From Arthrobacter endolithicus (GTDB lineage Bacteria; Actinomycetota; Actinomycetes; Actinomycetales; Micrococcaceae), in contig NZ_JAPNLH010000010.1 in assembly GCF_026627425.1 (NCBI RefSeq), positions 62,001 through 126,000 of the forward strand: 64,000 bases of DNA, in the 5' to 3' direction. This document shows, piece by piece, positions 39,441 through 47,584 of the stretch. The position numbers and the translations under genes are program-made. The notes beneath the pieces are model-generated. The model did not search any database, had not been told where the DNA came from, and saw only the letters and a list, made by a program, of their open reading frames with translations. Position 1 is the stretch's first letter, and each line of letters opens with the position of its first letter.

Positions 39441-39531
39441 TGGGGTGGCTCCAGAAAACGGCAAAAAATCGAATGTTAAGGCCTCGCCGACGCAGCTAAC
39501 CACTGGCATGAAGCTTGCCGATGGAAGCTAG
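39340..39531 (+). pseudogene. Truncated gene start with a strong ribosome site
   Basis: GGAGGAGAG stands nine bases before an ATG reading MTITSSRLI, similar to MIITTTILT at the start of the 37670 gene. The frame then loses hydrophobic character and stops after 63 codons. I read this as the remnant of a second DUF4386-like gene. The 200 bases beyond it hold nothing I can recognise. Confidence 0.4.
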
Positions 39532-39740
39532 CCAAAGTCCTTCCGTAAGCCAAGCCTCCAGCGACACCAGTCCGCAACAGGCAGGCATCATTCTCCATGG
39601 AACCGAACCATGGATCTGACTAGTCCTTTGAGAGATTCCGAGAATGAGTAGCGCGCTGAGCGCACTGTCCGTGAGTGTTTGGCAGCGGGCCTGGACCAGT
39701 CGAGCACTTCTGAGCTGTCGATTGATGATTGACTGAAAGT

Positions 39741-40349
39741 ATGATTTCGCATTTCTACCGCCCAGCCGAGGGCCATCGGCTTCCGCATGATCCGTTCAAT
39801 GCAATTGTCGGGCCGCGTCCGATCGGTTGGATCGGAACACTTTCCCCTGATGGCGTTCGCAACCTCGCACCGTACAGCTTCTTCAATGCATTCTCATACA
39901 CGCCGCCACTTATTGGTTTCTCGAGTACTTCGCGTAAGCACACCGCGCGGAACGCTGAGCTGAGCGGTGAGTTCACCTGGAACCTGGTTACGCGCGCCCT
40001 CGCGGAGCAGATGAACGCAACGTCAACGATGGCCAACGTTGATGAATTCCTCGCATCCGGCTTGGAAGCCGCCGATTCTGTTGATATCAGTGCGCCGCGA
40101 GTTGCAGCCTCGCCGGTGAGTTTTGAATGCAGGGTCAGCGATGTCATTCCATTGCGTGGTGCAGCCGGACACACTTCTACCGGCGTGCTCACGATCGGCG
40201 AAGTCATCGCGGTGCACATCGATGAGGCCCTGATTCCCGAGGGTATTTATCAGACGGCTCTCGCCCAACCGGTCCTGCGTGCAGGCGGCCCAAGTACTTA
40301 TTTCGAGGTCCTTGCCGAAGGGCGTTTTGATCTCGTGAGGCCACACTAG
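39741..40349 (+). CDS. Flavin reductase-like (FMN-binding split-barrel) protein
   Basis: 202 aa. RPIGWIGTLSPDGVRNLAPYSFFNAFSY is the flavin-reductase domain signature, and PPLIGFSSTSRKHTARNA follows as usual. The family reduces or binds FMN using NAD(P)H. ATG preferred over a TTG four codons upstream; GAAAG precedes it. Stands alone, followed by a hairpin. Confidence 0.88.
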   Translation: MISHFYRPAEGHRLPHDPFNAIVGPRPIGWIGTLSPDGVRNLAPYSFFNAFSYTPPLIGFSSTSRKHTARNAELSGEFTWNLVTRALAEQMNATSTMANVDEFLASGLEAADSVDISAPRVAASPVSFECRVSDVIPLRGAAGHTSTGVLTIGEVIAVHIDEALIPEGIYQTALAQPVLRAGGPSTYFEVLAEGRFDLVRPH

Positions 40350-40389
40350 AGCCTAACGCGGTTTCTCTACATGCCCGTTAGACGGTGGC

Positions 40390-40415
40390 TCGTCGGGCAC
40401 GCTATTGCCCGATGA
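40390..40415 (+). terminator. Hairpin after the flavin reductase gene
   Basis: A 10-bp stem (TCGTCGGGCA with TGCCCGATGA, one mismatch) and a 6-base loop, 40 bases after the stop. Weak T-run, so termination is likely but not certain. Confidence 0.45.
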
Positions 40416-40570
40416 GGGATTGGCTTGCGGGACGAGTTTTGATCGAAAGATGGTGCCCCATGATTACTCGTTAATGGGGATAAATGGGAGCTCGGGTTGG
40501 AATGGTTTTTTCGCGCACCGGGGAGGCTATTCAGCGCCGACCAGGCCGGCCGCCGCTTCCCGTTCGTGCT

Positions 40571-41242
40571 TTAGGGTCGGGGCGGTGTGAGTAATTCGCT
40601 GGGTTTAACTGCGGTGTCGGGCACGGTTGTTAGGGTGTGGAGTCTGGTGGAAAGCGCTGCAATGGCGGCGAAAACGAAAGCTCCGGCGGCGATGGCCACG
40701 GACATAGTTGCGACGGCAGCGTAGCCCCCTATCCGTGGGTCAAGGAAAGGATAGGGGTACCATCCAGCGATCGGCCCCCGGGCGAGGCTGTAGATCAGGT
40801 ACAGCAGAGGAAATCCCAGCCAGATCAAGGATGTCCGCAGGGGAATTCTGGTCTTCGGGAGGTCCACGAGCCAGTCGATCACCATGATGGTCGGCATTGT
40901 GTAGTGGAGCACTACGTTGATCCAAGGGATGGGGGTATTAACGTCGATGTCACTCAAGAGAAGGCTGTAGACAATCCCGGTGATGGTCATATAAATAGTC
41001 GCTGCACCACGCAGGAGATCAAGCGACCGAGGATTCTGGCCTTTCCAGGCGCAGGTGCCCGCTATTGCCAAGGTGATAAAGGCGATGACATTGGATTCGA
41101 TAGTGAAGTAGCTGAAGTAATTCGCAGCAGACGCGCCGGGCACGTTTGTTAGCAGGTGGGCTAGTTGAACTGTGACTGCAAGCAGCCCCAGGGCGGCGAA
41201 CCAGAATCTGAAAAGAGCGAGCCCACGGTTGCGGGTAGTCAT
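40571..41242 (-). CDS. Pr6Pr-like integral membrane protein
   Basis: 223 aa with six or seven helices. FSYFTIESNVIAFITLA, HYTMPTIMVIDWLVDLP and YPYPFLDP are typical of the Pr6Pr/FAR-17a-like family, whose members (AIG1/ADTRP in animals) hydrolyse fatty-acid esters. The bacterial role is unknown. GAAGGAAG precedes the ATG. Confidence 0.82.
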   Translation of the reverse strand: MTTRNRGLALFRFWFAALGLLAVTVQLAHLLTNVPGASAANYFSYFTIESNVIAFITLAIAGTCAWKGQNPRSLDLLRGAATIYMTITGIVYSLLLSDIDVNTPIPWINVVLHYTMPTIMVIDWLVDLPKTRIPLRTSLIWLGFPLLYLIYSLARGPIAGWYPYPFLDPRIGGYAAVATMSVAIAAGAFVFAAIAALSTRLHTLTTVPDTAVKPSELLTPPRP

Positions 41243-41338
41243 CACGGCTTCCTTCTCGTAGTGCCCACAATGCTGGGGGCCAGTGGCGGCGGCACCAGAT
41301 TTTGCGCACCGCCGGTCAGTGGTGACGGGGTTTGCGTG

Positions 41339-41434
41339 TCACCAGCCACCGCAGCGCCGGAGGAAGATGAGGAAACCGCCAGTGAGTATCAGAATAGTTC
41401 CAACGTTAACAAACACGGCCATGACCGGACGCAT
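41339..41434 (-). CDS. Possible 31-residue membrane peptide
   Basis: Minus-strand frame starting MRPVMAVFVNVG, then one hydrophobic helix (TILILTGGFLIF) and a basic end LRRCGGW. AGGA lies just before the ATG. It sits 97 bases upstream of the Pr6Pr-like gene in the same direction, in a 418-base gap with nothing else I can identify. It could equally be chance. Confidence 0.25.
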   Translation of the reverse strand: MRPVMAVFVNVGTILILTGGFLIFLRRCGGW

Positions 41435-41648
41435 TCATCCTGGGCTGTTTTCGTGATGGCAGAGAAACAGCGCATTCAGAGGCTACTCCCGTAAGAGGGT
41501 GGCGGACGAGACACCGAAAACCAGCGGGCTGGCGTAGAGGGGTGTTTCATAAGGGAACCTCATGCGGGATAGATTTCGGGAGACAGGCATCCGGTCTCGT
41601 TTCAATTCCAATAGGAAGGTTCGCATGGACCGGTTTTTGGAACGCGCG

Positions 41649-41654
41649 TAGGTT
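41649..41654 (+). promoter_or_regulatory. Leaderless-type -10 box
   Basis: TAGGTT, then 6 bases, then the ATG at 41661. No ribosome site is present, which fits a leaderless mRNA. Confidence 0.4.
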
Positions 41655-41660
41655 CATGTG

Positions 41661-42113
41661 ATGAGGAGAATCGCGGCACTAGTGCTGTCTGGGGTCGGAT
41701 CATCTCTCTGGCTAACCGGGTACGGCATCGTGTCAGGCACCACTTCTGGGACGTGCGTCGACTGGGTGCATTTTGACACCCCTCAAGACATCTTTAATCA
41801 AGCCGGCGTGGTGGTGATAGGTAAGCCGCTGAGCCAAGACGGGCAGACCAGCATTTATGGTTACACGGCGCAGACCCATCTTGTGAAAATTGAAAAAGTC
41901 CTTAAGGGAGACACGGGCGCCAATACGATGCAGATCTCTGCCATGCCTGAAACGTGCACGGGGGGCGTCTCCTACCCGGACGGCGACCCACTGGAAACTA
42001 GTCGTAGATTGATCATTTTTCTGACCAAGGACGACGGCAAGTGGTTTACTTTTACACCCGCCCAAGGAGTCCTTTCCTTTGATAACGGAACGGCGCTTCC
42101 CTTCCACCAGTGA
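41661..42113 (+). CDS. Small secreted protein, possibly NTR/OB-like fold
   Basis: 150 aa. A signal peptide (~1-27, RRIAALVLSGVGSSLWLTGYG) is followed by a mature domain with two Cys (TSGTCVDWV and PETCTGG), beta-strand-rich with VVVIGKPL, VKIEKVLKGDTG and RLIIFLTKDDG. The order Cys - secreted beta strands - VLKG - Cys recalls bacterial NTR-like domains, but I cannot name the family. Base composition is less GC-rich than the neighbours, consistent with acquisition. Function unknown. Confidence 0.65.
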   Translation: MRRIAALVLSGVGSSLWLTGYGIVSGTTSGTCVDWVHFDTPQDIFNQAGVVVIGKPLSQDGQTSIYGYTAQTHLVKIEKVLKGDTGANTMQISAMPETCTGGVSYPDGDPLETSRRLIIFLTKDDGKWFTFTPAQGVLSFDNGTALPFHQ

Positions 42114-42134
42114 GGACGCCCCCGTCGTAACGGC

Positions 42135-42182
42135 ACGACGGCGGCGGGCGCCGTCTCGGTGCATCTGCACTGCCGCCGTCGT
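42135..42182 (+). terminator. Large hairpin between the secreted protein and DUF3039 genes
   Basis: ACGACGGCGG (42135) pairs with CCGCCGTCGT (42173), enclosing a smaller GTGCA/TGCAC hairpin. Lies just after the stop; no strong T-run. Confidence 0.45.
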
Positions 42183-42258
42183 ACTTGAACGCCTGCAGCT
42201 CTGCCGCCCGAGTGGACAACAGCTCGTTTGCAGACATGACCGGTGAAGCGTCAACGGC

Positions 42259-42264
42259 TAGGAT
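42259..42264 (+). promoter_or_regulatory. Leaderless-type -10 box
   Basis: TAGGAT, then 7 bases, then the ATG of the DUF3039 gene at 42272. The intervening GGAG could also serve as a ribosome site. Confidence 0.4.
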
Positions 42265-42271
42265 GGAGACC

Positions 42272-42595
42272 ATGAGTATGCCTCCAGACCCCTTCGAATC
42301 CGACCCGATGCGGGCCCCGCTTGGCACCGGTACGTCCACCGCCACCATTGAGCGCGAGGAACTGCGCCAAGAGGTGGAACCGGGCGATAGCGAGCGTTTT
42401 GCGCATTATGTGCGCAAGGAGAAAATCATGGAGTCCGCGATGTCCGGCGAGCCCGTGATTGCCCTCTGCGGCAAGGTTTGGACGCCCGGCCGCGACCCGG
42501 AAAAGTTCCCCGTCTGCCCGGAGTGCAAGTCCATCTACGACGGATTGCGCCCGGGTAAAGACAAGGGCAAAGACAAGTCGGGCTCCGATAAATAA
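42272..42595 (+). CDS. DUF3039 family zinc-binding protein
   Basis: 107 aa. FAHYVRKEKIMESAMSGEPVIALC and FPVCPECKSIY supply His and three Cys for one zinc site, the DUF3039 hallmark. The C-terminal Lys/Asp tail is disordered. It is found in actinobacteria, often before the helicase gene as here. Function unknown. Confidence 0.85.
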   Translation: MSMPPDPFESDPMRAPLGTGTSTATIEREELRQEVEPGDSERFAHYVRKEKIMESAMSGEPVIALCGKVWTPGRDPEKFPVCPECKSIYDGLRPGKDKGKDKSGSDK

Positions 42596-42684
42596 GTGCT
42601 GACGGTTTTCATTTACCCTTCGGTCGGTGAGCTAGCCCCGGCACGGGTCGCAGTGTTGTGCATCCGGCCCGGAGGTATTCAGCT

Positions 42685-44466
42685 GTGACGGACACCCTTT
42701 TTGGCGGCCCGGCGCTGCCTCCTGCGTACCCCGAACGCGCCGCCTGGGGAACTGCCCCGAAGCTGCGCGCGTGGCAGGCGCAGGCCATCGAGAACTACTT
42801 CGCCGCCGAGCCGCAGGATTTCCTGGCGGTGGCGACGCCCGGCGCGGGAAAGACGACGTTTGCGCTGCGGATAGCCACGGAACTGATCGAGCGCGGCGTG
42901 GTGAACCGTGTGACCATTGTGACGCCGACCGACCATCTGAAGCGGCAATGGGCCGATGCCGCGGCCCGGGTGGGGATCGCGATTGATCCGAACTTCAAGA
43001 ACGCCGATGGCAAGCACGGGCGCGGTTTTATGGGCGTGGCGGTGACCTATGCACAAGTTGCCAGCAAGCCGATGCTGCACCGGGCCAAAACGGAGGCGGC
43101 CCGGACCCTGGTGATTCTCGATGAGATCCACCACGGCGGCGACGCGTTGTCCTGGGGCGACGGGATCCGTGAAGCCTTTGAGCCGGCCTCCCGGAGGCTG
43201 GCCCTGACCGGGACTCCTTTCCGCTCAGACACCGCAGCCATTCCCTTTGTTGAATATGTGGAAGACCGCGAGGGAATCCGGCGTTCGCGGGCCGATTACA
43301 CCTACGGCTACGGCGAAGCGCTGCGGGACCACGTGGTGCGCCCGGTGATGTTTATGGCGTATTCGGGCCAGATGCGCTGGCGCACCGGGACCGGGGAGGA
43401 GATGTCTGCCTCGCTCGGGGCGCCGGTGACCAAGGATATTACCTCCCAGGCCTGGCGGACGGCGCTGAACCCCGCCGGCGAATGGATTCCCTCCGTCCTG
43501 GCGGCGGCGGATAAGCGTCTCACAGAGGTGCGGCGGGCGGTTCCTGACGCCGGCGGCATGGTCATTGCCACCGACCACGAGGACGCGCGCGCGTACGCCG
43601 GAACGCTGAAGAAGATCACTGGCGAATCTCCTACGGTGATTCTCTCCGATGATGCCAAGGCCTCGCACAAAATCGAGGAATTTTCCGCCGGGCACAAGCG
43701 CTGGCTGGTCGCCGTGCGGATGGTCTCCGAGGGCGTTGACGTGCCTCGGCTGGCCGTGGGTGTGTACGCGACCTCGACCGCGACGCCGCTGTTTTTCGCC
43801 CAGGCAGTGGGACGCTTTGTGCGGGCACGCAAGCGCGGGGAAACGGCATCGGTGTTCCTGCCGTCCGTGCCGAACCTGATGGTGTTGGCCAACCAGCTGG
43901 AACTGGAACGGGACCATGCGCTGGACAGGCCGGAGGCCGAAGCGGACGGATTCGTCACCGAAGACGCCGAGATGCTGGAGGCGAACCGGGAGGAAAAAGG
44001 CTCGGACACGCTGGAAAAGTTCAAGTTTGAAGCTCTTGAATCGCAGGCATCTTTTGATCGGGTCTTGTTCGACGGCGGCGAGTTCGGTACCGGCGGCGAG
44101 ATGGGAAGCGAGGACGAACTCGATTTCCTCGGCATTCCGGGGCTGCTGGACGCCGATCAGATGAGTGTGCTGCTCCGCCAGCGTCAGGCCGAGCAGCAGT
44201 CCCGCCGCCGCAAGTCCCCTTCCACGGCCGCCGCCCCCGCCCCGGACGGCGCACCGGCCGTGATGGACCATCGGATGCTCACCGAACTGCGCAATGAGCT
44301 GGCCAAGAATGTCTCGGCCTGGTCGGCGCGATCGGGCATGGCGCACGGCCTGGTGCACAGCGAGCTGCGGCGCACCTGCGGGGGCCCGGCGGTTGCGCAG
44401 GCCAATGAGGTTCAGCTGCAGGACCGGCTGAAGAAGCTGCAGGGCTGGTTCATCGGGCGTAAATAG
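42685..44466 (+). CDS. DEAD/DEAH-box superfamily 2 helicase
   Basis: 593 aa. Motif I ATPGAGKTT (~50-58), motif II ILDEIHHGG, motif III ALTGTPFRSD and motif VI QAVGRFVRAR are all present. The C-terminal ~150 residues are acidic then helical. The start GTG follows GGAGG at optimal distance; a GTG nine codons upstream would place the ribosome site inside the gene. It resembles the actinobacterial XPB/ComF-like helicases; substrate not known. Confidence 0.9.
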   Translation: MTDTLFGGPALPPAYPERAAWGTAPKLRAWQAQAIENYFAAEPQDFLAVATPGAGKTTFALRIATELIERGVVNRVTIVTPTDHLKRQWADAAARVGIAIDPNFKNADGKHGRGFMGVAVTYAQVASKPMLHRAKTEAARTLVILDEIHHGGDALSWGDGIREAFEPASRRLALTGTPFRSDTAAIPFVEYVEDREGIRRSRADYTYGYGEALRDHVVRPVMFMAYSGQMRWRTGTGEEMSASLGAPVTKDITSQAWRTALNPAGEWIPSVLAAADKRLTEVRRAVPDAGGMVIATDHEDARAYAGTLKKITGESPTVILSDDAKASHKIEEFSAGHKRWLVAVRMVSEGVDVPRLAVGVYATSTATPLFFAQAVGRFVRARKRGETASVFLPSVPNLMVLANQLELERDHALDRPEAEADGFVTEDAEMLEANREEKGSDTLEKFKFEALESQASFDRVLFDGGEFGTGGEMGSEDELDFLGIPGLLDADQMSVLLRQRQAEQQSRRRKSPSTAAAPAPDGAPAVMDHRMLTELRNELAKNVSAWSARSGMAHGLVHSELRRTCGGPAVAQANEVQLQDRLKKLQGWFIGRK

Positions 44467-44493
44467 CCCGGTTGCGGCAGCGCCGGGGGGTTC

Positions 44494-45180
44494 TCAGGAG
44501 TGGCGGAGCTCCACCCCGGCGTCGGTGAGCTGCTCGAGTGCGGCCGCCGCCGTGTCCGGGGCGACGCCGGCAATCAGGTCGGTCAGTACGGTGGTGTCAT
44601 AGCCGGCCTCCAGGGCATCCAAAGCGGTGGCCCGGACACAGTGGTCCGTCGCCAGTCCCACTATGGTGACCGAGTCGACGTCGCGCTCCCGCAGCCAGTC
44701 GTCCAGCGTGACGGTTCCCGCGGCCGCGGACGGGCTGCCGGGACCGAAACCGTCATCGTCCTCATCCTCATCCTCAGCTTCATCATCCGCGATGCCACCG
44801 GAAGCGCCAGGTGTGTGCTCGCCGGTGCGCACTTCATCCTCCGGTGCCAACAGCCCTTCAAAGCCGGAGTAGCCAGCATCAAACTGGCCCTTGCGGAAGT
44901 ACGCGTCAATGTTCTCGGTGTCCAGATCTGGGTGCAGGGCGGCCCCGCGGCTGTCCGCGACGCAATGGACCGGCCAGCTGGTGATGAAGTCGGGGGAGTC
45001 GGAGAAATGCGCGCCCGGAGCGATATGCCAGTCCTGGGTTGCCACGATATAGTCATAGTCCACGCTGGTGTCCAGCAGCTCGCTGACGTCCGCGGCCAGG
45101 GCGGCTCCGCCGGTGACGGCCAGTGACCCTCCTTCGCAAAAATCATTCTGCACGTCGACAATGATCAGTGCCTGCGTCAT
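44494..45180 (-). CDS. pncA: Nicotinamidase with acidic insert
   Basis: 228 aa against ~185 usual. Catalytic triad D9 (IIVDVQNDF), K97 (FRKGQFD) and C181 (ATDHCVRA); metal ligands D50, H52 and H58 (TQDWHIAPGAHF). An insert of ~45 residues at ~111-155, including EDEDEDDD, separates YSGFEG from the DDWLRE helix that normally follows closely. It converts nicotinamide to nicotinate for PncB, whose gene overlaps by four bases upstream. In mycobacteria this enzyme activates pyrazinamide. Confidence 0.93.
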   Translation of the reverse strand: MTQALIIVDVQNDFCEGGSLAVTGGAALAADVSELLDTSVDYDYIVATQDWHIAPGAHFSDSPDFITSWPVHCVADSRGAALHPDLDTENIDAYFRKGQFDAGYSGFEGLLAPEDEVRTGEHTPGASGGIADDEAEDEDEDDDGFGPGSPSAAAGTVTLDDWLRERDVDSVTIVGLATDHCVRATALDALEAGYDTTVLTDLIAGVAPDTAAAALEQLTDAGVELRHS

Positions 45181-46508
45181 GATGCCTCCTCAAATTCGGT
45201 AGGGATTACGGGTTCGCCGCGCTGGAGCCGCATGGCCGCGCCGGGCAGCTCGGCCAGCGAAGCGCGGTGTCTTTCGGCGGCCCGGCGCACACCTTCGGAA
45301 CCCGTCCAACCCGGCGTCAGCACGCCGTCGGCCATGAACTGTTGGAGCAGCGTCCGGTCGTCGCCGTCATCTGGCGGCCGGTGCCCGATGCCGATGACCT
45401 CGGCCGTGGCTTTGCCCTTCGCGTCGCGGCGACGGAGCGCATGCTTTCTCCCGCCGAGGGACGTTTTGTTCTTGGCAATTTTGGCCACCGGAACGAACGT
45501 GCCCTCGTCGTCCTCCCGGCTGACCAGCTTGTAGACCATGCCCGCCGTCGGCGCGCCGGACCCGGTCACCAGCGAGGTGCCCACGCCGTAGGAATCCACC
45601 GGCGCCGCGGCGAGGGCCGCAATGGCATATTCATCAAGATCCGATGTCACGGTGATCCGGGTCCCGGTGTTCCCGAGTGAGTCCAGCAGCGTGCGCACCT
45701 CGCGCGCCTGCGCCAGCAGATCGCCCGAATCCAGCCGGACGCCGCCCAGCCCGGGGCCGGCCAGTTCGACGGCGGTGCGCACCGCGGCCTCGACGTCGTA
45801 GGTGTCCACGAGCAAGGTGGTATCCGCGCCCAGGGCCTGCAGCTGCGCGGCAAAGGCCGCCCGCTCCGAGTCATGGAGCAATGTAAAGGAATGTGCGGCG
45901 GTCCCCACCGTCGGCACACCGTACCGGCGCCCGCATTCCAGGTTCGAGGTGCTGGCGAAACCGGCAATGACGGCGGCGCGGGAGGCGGCGACGGCGGACT
46001 CCTCATGCGTGCGGCGCGAACCCATCTCTATGCACGGCCGCCCGCCGGCGGCACCGGCCATTCGGGACGCGGCGGAGGCTATTGCGCTGTCATGGTTGAG
46101 CACGGAGAGGACATAGGTCTCCAGGACGCAGGCCTGCGCAAAGGTCGCCTCGAGGATCAGGATGGGGGAGTTGGGGAAGTAGGAGTCCCCCTCGGCATAA
46201 CCGTAAATGTTGCCGGAGAACTTGTAGCCCGCCAGCCAGTCAATTGTCTGGTCATTGACCACCTTGTTGCGGGCCAGGAACTCCAGCTCGGCGGAGCCAA
46301 AACGGAACTTTTCGATTCCCTCCAACAGCCGCCCCGTCCCGCCGACAACGCCGTAGCGCCGGCCATCCGGCAAGCGCCGGGCGAATGCTTCGAAGACGCT
46401 GCGGCGGTGTGCTGCGCCCGAGTGCAACGCGGCCTGCAGCATGGTCAGCTCGTAGTGGTCCGTGTACAAGGAGGTGGCGGGTTGGTCCCAGGAAGGCGAG
46501 ATAGTCAC
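45177..46508 (-). CDS. pncB: Nicotinate phosphoribosyltransferase
   Basis: 443 aa. LYTDHYELTMLQAAL opens the protein; GSRRTHEESAVAASRAAVIAGF and GVRLDSGDL are family motifs. It makes nicotinate mononucleotide in NAD salvage, using the product of PncA. The GTG start has a minus-strand TAGAGT seven bases upstream. It is divergent from clpS, an arrangement also known in mycobacteria (pncB1-clpS). Confidence 0.94.
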   Translation of the reverse strand: MTISPSWDQPATSLYTDHYELTMLQAALHSGAAHRRSVFEAFARRLPDGRRYGVVGGTGRLLEGIEKFRFGSAELEFLARNKVVNDQTIDWLAGYKFSGNIYGYAEGDSYFPNSPILILEATFAQACVLETYVLSVLNHDSAIASAASRMAGAAGGRPCIEMGSRRTHEESAVAASRAAVIAGFASTSNLECGRRYGVPTVGTAAHSFTLLHDSERAAFAAQLQALGADTTLLVDTYDVEAAVRTAVELAGPGLGGVRLDSGDLLAQAREVRTLLDSLGNTGTRITVTSDLDEYAIAALAAAPVDSYGVGTSLVTGSGAPTAGMVYKLVSREDDEGTFVPVAKIAKNKTSLGGRKHALRRRDAKGKATAEVIGIGHRPPDDGDDRTLLQQFMADGVLTPGWTGSEGVRRAAERHRASLAELPGAAMRLQRGEPVIPTEFEEAS

Positions 46509-46515
46509 GAAATTT

Positions 46516-46539
46516 ACTCTAGTGCGGCCACACTAGAAT
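46516..46539. promoter_or_regulatory. Interlocked divergent leaderless promoters, pncB and clpS
   Basis: Plus strand: TAGAAT at 46534-46539, then 6 bases, then the clpS ATG. Minus strand: TAGAGT (46521-46516), then 7 bases, then the pncB GTG. A 7-bp inverted repeat TCTAGTG...CACTAGA (46518-46537) covers both -10 boxes. Each -35 region would fall at or inside the opposite gene's start. Confidence 0.6.
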
Positions 46540-46545
46540 GGACAC

Positions 46546-46857
46546 ATGACCGTCAGTACCGCCCCCGATCTTGCCCGGGAAACCCGTACCCACGAGCTCA
46601 GCGCCCCGGATGTGCCATGGGTGCTGATTGTCTGGAACGATCCGGTCAATCTGATGAGTTATGTCAGCTACGTTTTCCAGACGTACTTTGCCTATTCCGA
46701 GGCGAAGGCGGCCGAGCTGATGATGCAGGTACACACGAACGGGCGCTCCGCGGTTGCGCATGGCGGTAAGGAAAAAATGGAGGCCGACGCCGCAGCCATG
46801 CACGGGTACGGTCTCTGGGCCACCGTGCAAAAAGACGACATGAATACGGGGTCCTGA
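46546..46857 (+). CDS. clpS: ATP-dependent Clp protease adaptor
   Basis: 103 aa. WVLIVWNDPVNLMSYVSYVF and the later KAAELMMQVHTNGRSAV are the ClpS core that binds N-degron substrates and hands them to ClpAP/ClpCP. Normal length. Followed after five bases by the DUF2017 gene as in other actinobacteria. Confidence 0.95.
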   Translation: MTVSTAPDLARETRTHELSAPDVPWVLIVWNDPVNLMSYVSYVFQTYFAYSEAKAAELMMQVHTNGRSAVAHGGKEKMEADAAAMHGYGLWATVQKDDMNTGS

Positions 46858-46862
46858 TCTAC

Positions 46863-47453
46863 GTGGCGAAGGCTTTCAAATACGGTCGCAAGGGAATCAC
46901 GGGGCAGTTGGAGCAGGCTGAACGGGATTTGCTGCGCAACCTTTTTGCCGACATTATTGACATGCTGGAGCCGGCCTCGGCGGCCCATGCAGACCCGCTC
47001 GCGGCGCTGATCGGGCTCGATATGGACGTCAGCGTCCCGACGGATCCGGCGCTCAAACGGCTCTTGCCGGACGTGGTCAAGGCCGTGGATCCGGCATCCA
47101 CGGCGATGGCCCTGGAATTCCGCCAGCTCACCGAACGCTCGCTGCGGGAGGATAAAATCGGCGCGTTGCGGGCCGCTGACCTGGACCTGGATTCGGACAA
47201 AATGGTCCTCAATGACGAGCAGGCCAAGCACTGGGCGATGGCTTTAAATGACGTGCGGCTGGTGTTGGGCGAACGGTTGAGCATCCGCGGCGAAGCGGAC
47301 GCCGATCGGATCCACCAGTTGCAGGACTGGTCCCAGGCCGACGACGTGGACAGCTACCTGGCGCTGGTCTATAACTTCGTTTCCTGGCTGCAGGAAGGTC
47401 TTGTCCAAGCCATGCTGCTGGGCCTGAAGGACCGTGGCCGGGCCCGTGGCTGA
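46863..47453 (+). CDS. DUF2017 family protein
   Basis: 196 aa, helical, soluble, GTG start. Rich in charged residues with FRQLTERSLREDKIGALRAAD and LGERLSIRGEADADRI. Its position directly after clpS is conserved across actinobacteria, so a link to N-degron proteolysis is a reasonable inference, not shown. Confidence 0.85.
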   Translation: MAKAFKYGRKGITGQLEQAERDLLRNLFADIIDMLEPASAAHADPLAALIGLDMDVSVPTDPALKRLLPDVVKAVDPASTAMALEFRQLTERSLREDKIGALRAADLDLDSDKMVLNDEQAKHWAMALNDVRLVLGERLSIRGEADADRIHQLQDWSQADDVDSYLALVYNFVSWLQEGLVQAMLLGLKDRGRARG

Positions 47454-47569
47454 ACCGGTGGGCGCGCCTCCGGCGGGGACCGGCGGGCGGACCGGCGGGC
47501 GGACCGGGGCGGTGCGTCACTGTGACCAAGCCGACGGCGGCAAAACTACCACGCGGCTCACGGACCCCT

Positions 47570-47575
47570 TAGTCT
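47570..47575 (+). promoter_or_regulatory. Candidate -10 box for murI
   Basis: TAGTCT, then 9 bases, then the murI ATG; slightly long for a leaderless start. Confidence 0.3.
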
Positions 47576-47584
47576 GGGACGATT

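Noticed and set aside
41165-41494. 109-codon plus-strand frame overlapping the Pr6Pr-like gene start
   Set aside because: Overlaps the real gene antisense, no ribosome site, product has no domain character.
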